Source: Ignavibacteria bacterium (GTDB lineage: Bacteria; Bacteroidota; Ignavibacteria; Kapaibacteriales; Kapaibacteriaceae). From it: a DNA stretch of 55,912 nt. Location: the NCBI GenBank assembly GCA_013204605.1, contig JABMNI010000068.1, positions 1 through 55,912 of the forward strand, given 5' to 3'. The notes beneath the pieces are model-generated. The model ran no database searches. It was not told where the DNA came from and worked only from the letters and a program-made list of their open reading frames with translations. Positions 43,927 to 52,700 of this stretch are shown here, in pieces (the stretch's first letter is position 1; every line of letters begins with the position of its first letter). The position numbers were made by a program, and so were the translations under genes.

Positions 43927-43954
43927 TATAGAGTTGCGAGGAAGAGTTTGAATA
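43898..43954 (+). repeat. 28-bp tandem duplication over the mutL stop
   Basis: Copies 43898-43925 and 43926-43954 are identical except for one inserted G in the second. The first holds the mutL end (IELRGRFE, stop); the second forms the leader of the next gene and supplies its TTG start codon. Confidence 0.85.
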
Positions 43955-44568
43955 AGTATTTGAAATTGTGTGCGGTGTTCAGTTTGTTGTTGTTAGTTGT
44001 ATCACGTGCTGCAGCGGGGGACGAAGATTTAGATTCATTGGTTAACTGGTTGCCCGGCAGTTACTCAAGTCTAGTTCAGCATGAGATGGATTCTTCTTTT
44101 GCGCACGTAGTAATGAAGATTGTACCCGTTCCATCGTTGGCATCGAATACCAAGGTTAATTGGTACTACATGGTGCAGGCAATGGCTCATGATTCTACAA
44201 ACCCGTACATCCAACGCGTGTATAGTGTGAGGCGTGTTGAGGAGGGGATGATTGAATTCAAGGCTTTCGAATTTACATCAAAGGAGAAAAAATATGAAGT
44301 AGCTGCCAATATTGAGGCTTTAGAAAATCTTTCGATGAGGCAACTCCGTCAAAAAATTGGCTGCGAAATGTATTTTCAAATGTCCGATGATGGATTTATT
44401 GGCGGAACGCACGGCACAGCTTGTAGAAACGAGAACGGGGTGTGGGTAAAGTCCGAGCTCACGATTAGGAAGGATGGAATGCGCATATGGAACCGTGGAT
44501 ATGATTCTACAAACGAGCTTGTTTGGGGCGATGAAAGTAAAGGCTACATACTGATTAAGAATCGGTAA
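43948..44568 (+). CDS. Exported CpcT/CpeT-like protein
   Basis: A 206-residue protein with a signal peptide (LKLCAVFSLLLLVVSRAAAG) and a domain resembling the CpcT/CpeT family, best known as phycobilin lyases of cyanobacteria. Family-like elements are LVNWLPGSYSS, NWYYMVQAMAHDSTNPYIQR, GCEMYFQMSDDGFIGGTHG and its next C, then SELTIRKDGMRIWNRGYD and VWGDESKGYILIK. No phycobiliproteins are expected here, so the barrel probably binds another hydrophobic or tetrapyrrole-like ligand outside the cytoplasm. The start is TTG 43948, created within the duplicated mutL end. Confidence 0.75.
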   Translation: MNKYLKLCAVFSLLLLVVSRAAAGDEDLDSLVNWLPGSYSSLVQHEMDSSFAHVVMKIVPVPSLASNTKVNWYYMVQAMAHDSTNPYIQRVYSVRRVEEGMIEFKAFEFTSKEKKYEVAANIEALENLSMRQLRQKIGCEMYFQMSDDGFIGGTHGTACRNENGVWVKSELTIRKDGMRIWNRGYDSTNELVWGDESKGYILIKNR

Positions 44569-44590
44569 GGGGCATGAGAGTTCGTATCCC

Positions 44591-44598
44591 TAACTTTG
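44591..44598 (+). promoter_or_regulatory. -7 element of the SDR gene promoter
   Basis: TAACTTTG fits TAnnTTTG and lies 31 bases before the ATG. No clear -33 TTG is visible. Confidence 0.45.
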
Positions 44599-44629
44599 CA
44601 CAACACTTTACTATCAGTTACTGTTGACT

Positions 44630-45457
44630 ATGAACACAAAGAACGACTTCATTTTGATACTCGGTGCATCTTCTGGGTTTGGGAAAGCCGCTGCGTTGTG
44701 CTTCGCAGCCAAAGGCTTCCATATACTGGGTGTGCACTTGGACCGAGCTGCAGGCATGAAATCTGTAGATGACTTGCGTGTCGAATTGGAATCGTTTGGC
44801 GTTAGAGCAGTTTTTTACAACGTCAACGCAGCCGATTCTGAAAAGCGAACTGAAGTTATGGCTAATATTGGCAAGGAGCTCAGCGAAAAACCGGGGAGTT
44901 CAATACGATTGATGCTGCACTCATTGGCCTTTGGCACGCTAAAGCCGTTTATTACAGATGTCCCAGCGGATTCGATCAACCAAAAGAGCCTTGAAATGAC
45001 GTTGGACGTGATGGCAAACAGCCTTGTTTACTATGCGCAAGACATCATTCGTAATGGCTACATGGGTTCTGGCGGTCGCATAGTAGGGCTCACCAGTGCG
45101 GGGTCGACCCGTGTACTTCCGATGTATGGGGCTGTGTCTGCTGCTAAGGCCGCTATGGAGTCTTACTGCAGGCAATTAGCCATGGAATTAGCCCCCTTAA
45201 ACATTACTGCCAATGCTATTCGTGCTGGTGTGACTTTTACGCCAGCCCTGTCAAAAATTCCGGGCAGCGACAGAATAATGGAAAACGCATTAATGCGAAA
45301 TCCAAATCACAGACTAACTACGCCTGAAGATGTAGCCAAGGTACTTACCCTGCTGGTGACCGAAGAAGCACAGTGGATAAATGGAGAGGTGCTTGGTGTG
45401 GATGGAGGCGAAGATGCGGTGGACCTAACTTGGTGGAAGCAAGCCGATCCATCATAG
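44630..45457 (+). CDS. Short-chain dehydrogenase, enoyl-ACP-reductase-like
   Basis: A 275-residue SDR enzyme. It has the nucleotide loop ILGASSGFGKAAA, LHSLAFGTLKPF, TSAGSTRVLPMYGAVSAAK with a Tyr-x6-Lys pair, and GEVLGVDGG near the end. Tyr-x6-Lys spacing and the HSLAFG stretch are features of FabI/FabL-type enoyl-ACP reductases, while the GASSGFG loop is that of classical SDRs, so FabL-like is the best guess. It could reduce the enoyl-ACP made by FabZ. ATG 44630 is preferred to TTG 44624. Its last six bases overlap the convergent cystathionine synthase gene. Confidence 0.8.
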   Translation: MNTKNDFILILGASSGFGKAAALCFAAKGFHILGVHLDRAAGMKSVDDLRVELESFGVRAVFYNVNAADSEKRTEVMANIGKELSEKPGSSIRLMLHSLAFGTLKPFITDVPADSINQKSLEMTLDVMANSLVYYAQDIIRNGYMGSGGRIVGLTSAGSTRVLPMYGAVSAAKAAMESYCRQLAMELAPLNITANAIRAGVTFTPALSKIPGSDRIMENALMRNPNHRLTTPEDVAKVLTLLVTEEAQWINGEVLGVDGGEDAVDLTWWKQADPS

Positions 45458-46813
45458 GTAACCAAGTATATCGTGACGTGTAAGTACACCAACATTACGT
45501 CCGAACTCACGCACAACAATCATTGTATCCGTTTTCAATTTTGCAATAGCCTGTTGAATAGTGTCGTGCACGTCAATAAACGGTGGCGCTGCTTCCATAA
45601 GTTCCTTTACAGGTAACTCTAGTGCTGTGCGGTTTTCCAAAACGGCCGCCATTAATTTATTTTCTCGCACCAATCCAACTACCTGTGTTTCAACGATAAC
45701 TGGTATGTCCGAAACACCGTACGAAGTCATGAGTGATAGCGCCTCTTGAATTGTAGCGTCTGACGGAACGGCAACAACTCCCGGCATATTCACTCGACCA
45801 CGCTTTGTTTCGAGCATGTCTCGTACTGAAAATTTATCGTTGTCGAGGAGGTTCTTTTCTTTCAACCACTCATCGTTGTGGTGTTTGGTTAAGTAACGTT
45901 CTCCGGTGTCGCATATAATCGTGACAACCACTGCAGACTGGGGAAGCCCCTTAGCCACCTTAAGAGCGCCTGCCACATTCATACCTGAAGATCCACCACA
46001 AAAAATTCCTTCTTCGCGCACGAGTGCACGTGCCATCATGAATGAATCGTGATCGGAAATGTTGATTATCTCGTCGATAATATTCACGTCGAGATTTCCC
46101 GGGATCCGCTCTTGACCCACACCCTCAACCAGGTAGGGGAGAGCTTCAACCAACCTGCCGGTGTCTTTAAACGTTTTAATCGAAGACCCAACCGGATCTG
46201 CTGCGTAGATTTTTATATCCGGATTCATTGATTTCAGGTAACGGGCTGTCCCGGTAATTGTACCTCCCGTGCCTATACCCGAAACGAAGTGTGTGATCTT
46301 ACCTTCGGTAGCATCCCAAATTTCTGGCCCCGTGGTTTGTTCGTGTGCTGAAGGGTTTGCGGCATTGTCGTACTGATTAAGCATCACCGCATTTGGTAAT
46401 TCTTCACTTAGTCTTTTGGCAGTATTCCAGTAGTATTCGGGCGAACTCATTTTGGCAGCGCTGGAAACTACCAAGACGTCGGCACCTAATGCTTTCAAGT
46501 ATCGCACCCGCTCGGCAGATGCTTTGTCGGTCATCACAAATAAACATCGATAGCCTCTGATGCGGGCGGCCAAGGCTAGCCCAATTCCGGTGTTGCCCGA
46601 GGTTGGTTCAACTATCAAGGAACCTGGAGAAATACGTCCATCGCGTTCAGCAGCATCCAGCATTGAAATTCCTATACGATCCTTCACCGAACCACCAGGA
46701 TTCATACTTTCCATTTTTAGCAATACGGTGGCATCGAAGTCTTTAGCCAGTTTATTCAGCTTTAGTAACGGTGTATTTCCAATGAGTTCTAGGATTGAGT
46801 TGTAAACCTTCAC
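45452..46813 (-). CDS. cbs: Cystathionine beta-synthase with two CBS domains
   Basis: A PLP enzyme joining homocysteine and serine, or acting as an O-acetylserine sulfhydrylase. The 453-residue product has the PLP Lys in NPGGSVKDRIG, the substrate loop EPTSGNTGIGLA, the phosphate-binding GIGTGGTITGTARYL, GGSSGMNV, and a C-terminal pair of CBS domains (about residues 335-453), which usually bind adenosyl ligands. Domain order is that of cystathionine beta-synthase rather than plain CysK. Its start overlaps the ABC exporter stop by four bases. Confidence 0.92.
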   Translation of the reverse strand: MKVYNSILELIGNTPLLKLNKLAKDFDATVLLKMESMNPGGSVKDRIGISMLDAAERDGRISPGSLIVEPTSGNTGIGLALAARIRGYRCLFVMTDKASAERVRYLKALGADVLVVSSAAKMSSPEYYWNTAKRLSEELPNAVMLNQYDNAANPSAHEQTTGPEIWDATEGKITHFVSGIGTGGTITGTARYLKSMNPDIKIYAADPVGSSIKTFKDTGRLVEALPYLVEGVGQERIPGNLDVNIIDEIINISDHDSFMMARALVREEGIFCGGSSGMNVAGALKVAKGLPQSAVVVTIICDTGERYLTKHHNDEWLKEKNLLDNDKFSVRDMLETKRGRVNMPGVVAVPSDATIQEALSLMTSYGVSDIPVIVETQVVGLVRENKLMAAVLENRTALELPVKELMEAAPPFIDVHDTIQQAIAKLKTDTMIVVREFGRNVGVLTRHDILGYL

Positions 46814-48588
46814 GCTATTGCCTGCTCCAGTTGCTGAATTTCAAACATTTGTCTGTACGTACCATCTAATTTTATGAGTTCGTCGTGCGAACCCGACTCT
46901 AATACTTTACCATCCTGCAGCACAACAATTTTTGTGCAGTCTTTAACAGTCGAAATTCTATGCGAGATAAAAATAGTCGTACGGTTCTCCATAACCTCGC
47001 GTAGGCCGCCTAGTATACGCTCTTCGGTGTCAGTGTCGACAGCTGAAAGGGAATCATCTAGGACAAGTATTGAGGGGGCTTTAAGAATAGCTCTGGCTAA
47101 AGCTACGCGCTGCTTTTGTCCGCCGGATAGAGTTACGCCTCTTTCACCAACCATTGTGTCATAACCGTCGGGCAAAGACAAAATTTCTGTGTCAATTTGG
47201 GCTAGCCTTGCGGCCTTTGTAACCTGTTCAATTGTGGCAATTGGATTTCCCAGCCGGATATTTTCTGCTATGGTTTCTGAAAATAGAAACGACTCCTGGG
47301 GCACTACCGAAACGGCGCTTCGAAGTACATGAAGCGAATACTCACGGATGTCTGTGCCATCAATTTCCACGCTACCTGTTGTGGGGTCATACAAGCGGGG
47401 AATCAAGTTAATCAACGAAGATTTTCCACTTCCAACCTGGCCTACCATTCCAAGTGACGTGCCCGCAGCAATGTGCAGATTAACATTTTCCAATTCATTT
47501 TGGCTTGAATCGACACCGTAGGTGAGCGTGACATTTTTGAAGTAGATCTCACCTTTAGTGATCTGCAAATCAATATCGTTTTTTGGGCGGACGGCCGGCT
47601 CTAAAATTTCAGGAACGGTATCCATGATTTTACCCAGCCTACCAATTGATGCGGATCCGCGTTGAATCATAGCGGTTACCCAGCCAATCATGGCAATAGG
47701 CCACAGCAGTTGATTTAGATATATGAAGAATTGGGTCAGCTGACCGACTGTCAACGTATTGGTTGTGATGTAATACCCACCCATGGCCAACACTACAACA
47801 TAACTGAGGTTAAAAAGAACCGTCATAGCTGGCATCATCAATGAGTTTACTCGTGCTAGACTCATGTTCTTGCCGTAATATGTTTCGCTCAGTTTATTAA
47901 ACCTAGCCGATTCAAATTTTTCTCGCACGTAGGCACGAACAACGCGAATCCCCGAGAATGCCTCTTGAGCTTGCGTAGTAATGTGTTCGTATTCTTCTTG
48001 GACAGATTTATAATGCTCGTGAATCTTGCGTCCAATTGTGTATGTCGTCCATGTAATAAATGGTACCGGCAGCAGAATAGTCAACGTTAGTGGAACGTTC
48101 AATGAAATCATCCATGACAATGCAAAAGCAAACGTTGTAATGGTATGACAAGAGTACATGATGGCTGGTCCTATGAAATCACGTACGGCAGAAATGTCGT
48201 TAGTGAAATGAGCAATCAGTGAACCGGTAGATCTGTCATGAAAAAAGCGTTGCGACTGATGCTGGACAGCAAAAACAAAGTCGTTCCTTAAATCTTCTTC
48301 GATAAAACGAGACATTACAATTAGTGCACGCCTGGTGGCATACATAAATATGCCGCTACCAGCCGTTAACAGTAAAATTTGAGCAATAATCCAAAGGATA
48401 TCACTATCGGTAAAGTTGCTCACGCGAACGGTGTCGATGGCCTTACCAACAACTCTCGGAATTGTAGTTGAACAAACATTTGACAATGTGACAAACACAA
48501 TTCCCCAAATGAGTCGCGCCCTATACTTCCTTACATAAGGAATAAGACGCTTCAGATTCCTCAATGAACTGATCTTTTCCTTAATCAT
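46810..48588 (-). CDS. ABC exporter, half-transporter (MsbA/multidrug type)
   Basis: A 592-residue inner-membrane exporter with fused domains. The N-terminal 310 residues hold six membrane helices; the C-terminal ATPase has Walker A GQVGSGKSSL, Q-loop VPQESFLF, the signature LSGGQKQRVALARA, Walker B ILVLDDSLSAVD and the switch His in ISHRIST. It works as a dimer. Substrate is unknown; lipids or drugs are common for the family. It is translationally coupled to the aldolase gene before it and the cystathionine synthase after it. Confidence 0.93.
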   Translation of the reverse strand: MIKEKISSLRNLKRLIPYVRKYRARLIWGIVFVTLSNVCSTTIPRVVGKAIDTVRVSNFTDSDILWIIAQILLLTAGSGIFMYATRRALIVMSRFIEEDLRNDFVFAVQHQSQRFFHDRSTGSLIAHFTNDISAVRDFIGPAIMYSCHTITTFAFALSWMISLNVPLTLTILLPVPFITWTTYTIGRKIHEHYKSVQEEYEHITTQAQEAFSGIRVVRAYVREKFESARFNKLSETYYGKNMSLARVNSLMMPAMTVLFNLSYVVVLAMGGYYITTNTLTVGQLTQFFIYLNQLLWPIAMIGWVTAMIQRGSASIGRLGKIMDTVPEILEPAVRPKNDIDLQITKGEIYFKNVTLTYGVDSSQNELENVNLHIAAGTSLGMVGQVGSGKSSLINLIPRLYDPTTGSVEIDGTDIREYSLHVLRSAVSVVPQESFLFSETIAENIRLGNPIATIEQVTKAARLAQIDTEILSLPDGYDTMVGERGVTLSGGQKQRVALARAILKAPSILVLDDSLSAVDTDTEERILGGLREVMENRTTIFISHRISTVKDCTKIVVLQDGKVLESGSHDELIKLDGTYRQMFEIQQLEQAIA

Positions 48589-49652
48589 TACGCAACAGTT
48601 ACCTCATTGCACAAATACACATCTTGGATTGAATGAAGGAGTTTAATGCCCTCGTGCATTGGACGCTGGAAAGCCTTGCGACCACTGATTAGACCCATTC
48701 CACCAGCACGTTTATTAATAACGGCCGTAGTAACGGCCTCCGAAAAGTCGTTAGCTCCCGAAGCTCCACCAGAGTTAATGAGTCCGATTCGCCCCATGTA
48801 GCAGTTAGCTACTTGATATCTTGTTAAATCAATCGGGTGATTCGTTGCAAGTTCGTTATACATTCGTTTGTCCAGCTTTCCATAGCTGGATGCGCCCATG
48901 TTCAAAGCTTCAAAACCGCCATTATTTTCAGGTAATTTTTGTTTGATGATGTCGGCCTGAATTGTGACGCCAAGGTGATTGGCTTGCCCGGTTAAATCTG
49001 CTGCTACATGATAGTCCTTATCAGATTTGAACGCTGGGTTACGCAGGTAGCACCACAAGATGGTTGCCATTCCCAATTGATGTGCACGATCAAACGCCTC
49101 AGCTACCTCAACAATTTGCCGAGCACTTTCGGCCGATCCGAAATAGATAGTTGCTCCAACTGCAGCTGCGCCCATATCGTATGCTCTTTGTACAGTGCCG
49201 AACATTATTTGATCGAATTTATTCGGATACGTCAATAACTCGTTATGATTAATCTTCACGATGAAAGGGAAATTATGAGCGTACTTACGGGCGACAGATC
49301 CAAGTACGCCAAAAGTACTAGCTACAGCGTTACAGCCCCCTTCGATAGCTAATTTCACAATATTCTCTGGATCAAAGTACTCAGGATTTTTTGCAAACGA
49401 GGCTCCGGCGCTGTGCTCTATTCCTTGATCCACGGGTAAAATGGAAACATATCCAGTTCCAGTAAGCCGACCCGTGTTTAGAATTCTATCAAGATTATGC
49501 AATACATGATTGCTCCGGTCACTTATACTATAGATGGACTGAATGGTATTGGGTCCGGGTGTGTGCAAACTTGCTTTTGGTATCGCCGTGCATTCATGCT
49601 GCAGGTAATAATTTGCTTGGTCACCCAAGGAGGATACGATGTTGTCTATCAT
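48588..49652 (-). CDS. fbaB: Class I fructose-bisphosphate aldolase, DhnA/FbaB type
   Basis: The enzyme splits fructose-1,6-bisphosphate through a Lys Schiff base. The 354-residue product is very close to E. coli FbaB in layout: [98 protein letters not shown] with the Schiff-base Lys region, and [16 protein letters not shown]. The frame is open from 49673, but ATG 49652 ([12 protein letters not shown]) matches the family start. First gene of a leftward operon. Confidence 0.95.
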   Translation of the reverse strand: MIDNIVSSLGDQANYYLQHECTAIPKASLHTPGPNTIQSIYSISDRSNHVLHNLDRILNTGRLTGTGYVSILPVDQGIEHSAGASFAKNPEYFDPENIVKLAIEGGCNAVASTFGVLGSVARKYAHNFPFIVKINHNELLTYPNKFDQIMFGTVQRAYDMGAAAVGATIYFGSAESARQIVEVAEAFDRAHQLGMATILWCYLRNPAFKSDKDYHVAADLTGQANHLGVTIQADIIKQKLPENNGGFEALNMGASSYGKLDKRMYNELATNHPIDLTRYQVANCYMGRIGLINSGGASGANDFSEAVTTAVINKRAGGMGLISGRKAFQRPMHEGIKLLHSIQDVYLCNEVTVA

Positions 49653-49685
49653 TTGCAAAATTCTAGTTATCAAAAAAAGATGCTA

Positions 49686-49693
49686 CAAAAATA
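49686..49693 (-). promoter_or_regulatory. -7 element of the aldolase operon promoter
   Basis: On the minus strand TATTTTTG fits TAnnTTTG, 33 bases before the aldolase ATG and just past the terminator of the upstream giant gene. Confidence 0.45.
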
Positions 49694-49721
49694 CAAAGGG
49701 CAGTCTTGAAGGACTGCCCTT
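49694..49721 (-). terminator. Terminator after the giant vWA gene
   Basis: AAAGGGCAGTC, a six-base loop and GACTGCCCTTT form an 11-pair perfect stem, followed on the minus strand by GTATTTTTG. It lies 28 bases past the giant gene's stop. Confidence 0.9.
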
Positions 49722-49748
49722 TAATAAATTCAATATGTAATCGAAAAA

Positions 49749-52700
49749 TTATTTGACTACAGAAAGTAGCTGGACGGCCATGTATGGACCACTTACCATC
49801 CGCAAATAATACAGGCCACTTGACAATGTCGAAGCATCTAGTTGCAGCTCATATGTACCAGAAGGATTGACCGTTGTACTAAATGAATACACTAGGTTGC
49901 CCATTTTATCAACTAATTCAAACGATGTAGAAACGGTAATGCCAGTGGAGTACTGAACTGTTGCGGAAGTGTTTGACGGATTTGGAGTTGGGGAACTCAT
50001 AGCAAATTGATTTCCACCAATTTGAACAATCCTTCCCGCGGAGAAGCATACTTGCTTCACTTTAACTTGTCCAACATCGCCGGAGGTTACAATACACGGA
50101 ATTGGGACCGTAGCATCTACAGACACGTTAATTGAAGAATCCGCAGTTAAAAATACATCAAACACTGGCGATACAAAAATTCCAGATGTAAGTTCAGTTC
50201 CGGCAATAGGAGTTGCAGTAACAATCAACTTTCCTGGAATTGTTACATCGGGCACAAACTTCCAACCCGGCGCTTCAGGTGTTGTGAATTTTGAGAAAGC
50301 TAAATACTTTTCTGAAAAAGTGAAGGTTAGAACTACCTCAGGAATTACCACCGTGGCAAGATTACCTGTGGTAACCATTACGGGAACAACAACCGGCTGA
50401 CCCACAATACCCTCAACGATGTTTCCAAATTCAAAACTCGCCGGCGTTGAAATCCCAGTACCGCTTGCAGTAATGTTTAGCTTTAAGCCCTGGTCATTCG
50501 CTATGCCATAGGAAACATTATAAGTTGCAATCGCAGGAGGCGAAAATGTGATCCTAACAACTCTCGAGCCTCCCGGAGGAACAACAAACGGCCCTGCTTC
50601 CGAAATTGTAAAGGCTGTAACATCACCTGTAGGCACGGGAGTGTCACAATTCAACGCAATGCTTGGATTTGGATTAATTATCGGCACATCGATCGTTTTA
50701 GATGCACAGGTTAACACGTTACCAAAAACCACAGGCGGAATATCGGACGGTTCGGCTCCAACGCCTTGAACAATTACCACTGTATCAACGCAAGGTGGTA
50801 AGGGGGCTGGACCAATCTTAGCGTCGTGGCAAATATTTACATTTACGGTTCTATTTCCCGCTGTTTGCGGAGTGAACAGAACGCTAAGCTTAAGCTCAGA
50901 ATTTGGTCCAATTTTGATTGGAGTCGGTGGAAGAGGATACTCCCAAGCAAAATCTGCAGATGGAGTTGTAAAGGCAATCGAAGAGATATTCAGGTCTGCA
51001 TCTGTATCTGTGTTCTTGATTGTAACGTTTCCTTTTTCAGGCGACGTTAAACCCACCGTCCATGCGCCAAATGTATATCCAGTTGCACTGATTACGGGGA
51101 GATACCCAAAGCCCCTTGCCTCACCTACAACTGGTTGCGTCTGACCCTGTACTTTTGCATTAACCAACACGGAGTGCTGTCCACGCGTAAAAGGATCGAA
51201 TGAAACCGGAATCCTAATCGTTGCGGAAGGTGCAAGATTGATAGGTGTGCCAGGCAGTTCAAATTTCAAATTAGCATTAGTTGCATCTGAAACGGAAATG
51301 CCAGTAACGATGGCTGGTTCGGTATTCAAATTGGTCATCACAATGGTGTCCATTGCCACAGTGCGTAGCCTGCGGCGTCCAAAATCAACGTTGGTAATTG
51401 CAACTTTAGGCTCAACAACCTCTGCATTTACTGTTGTTGTTGGAACACCACACTCAGCCTGGAGGCCATAATCAATAATAGCAGATTTAATACCAGCGTC
51501 AACCGGATTTATCGTTACAGTAAGATTTAGGCACTCATTAGGTTTGAGCGTAAATGCACCCAACGGAGCGATGGTAATTTCAGTTGAACCAGTAGCTGAA
51601 ACTATCCCACTTAGATTGGTAGGACCGGTGTTTTTCAAGATGCAAAGTGGACCCTGTGACGGGGTTTGTCCCAATGGGACTTTCCCGAATACAACGTTTG
51701 CTGTAACATCATAGGTGCAAGGGGGCAAACCGTTGCCCTCAAGTTGCAATGTTGATGTCGATCCGCAATTACCTTCAACTAGTAGAGTAGCCGTTCTAGG
51801 ACCTGTACCAGTTGGTGCAAACACAAATTCAAGCGAAATGCATTCTCCTTTGTCTAAACGGACGCTGTCAATTTTCGAAACCACAACGAAGTCGCCAATA
51901 TTGGCACCGGTAATTGTGTGACCTTTGATTATCAATGGAAAATCACCAGTGTTACACAATACTCCCGTGAAGGAATTTGAACTGTTCTGACCCTGAGCAA
52001 TAGCAGTCATAACTGCTGTTGGTATTGAAAACGCCAGTTGTGGAGACTTCGCAGAAAAAATATCACTAGTATCTGCCGATGAAGGAACCGAACCAAACTT
52101 CGACACATAAACATCCGTAGCACCCATGTTTTGTATTGAAATTGTTGGGGGCGCTACTGTTTTATTTGCACTGGCATACGTACCTGTTTCATAAACAAAT
52201 CCGGTAGCATCGGTCCTGGTCATAGCCTGAGGCGACCATCCCGGAGGCATCGTGCCTGCGTAAAACTGAGCGAAACCGTTTACATCGTATATCGCGTAAT
52301 AATTTCTTGAAGTGTTGTCGTTGTACTTATTCGATTGAACATAGGTACCAGTTGAACTTTGGCCAACCCGTACGAATCTTGTAAACTTGCCACCAACCAA
52401 TATCTGAGGGATTCCGCCTACGTACCTGATTGCAATCGTAGTTGAATTAGCTGTACACGCACTTAGTGCATCGCCAGTACCATAATTCACCCACTGAAGT
52501 CCACCGTTTTGGTCGAACTTGTATACGAACATGTTGCTTATATCAATATTCTGTTTGGAGAGTGGCTGACTTCCAAATTGGGCATTCTGACTTGTAAAGT
52601 AACCAGCCACGTAATAGTTACCTTGGTTATCGGTTACTACACCCGTTACACGTTCATCGTTGCTCGCATTACCTGTTAAAAGTGCAGCCTTGACGAAATT

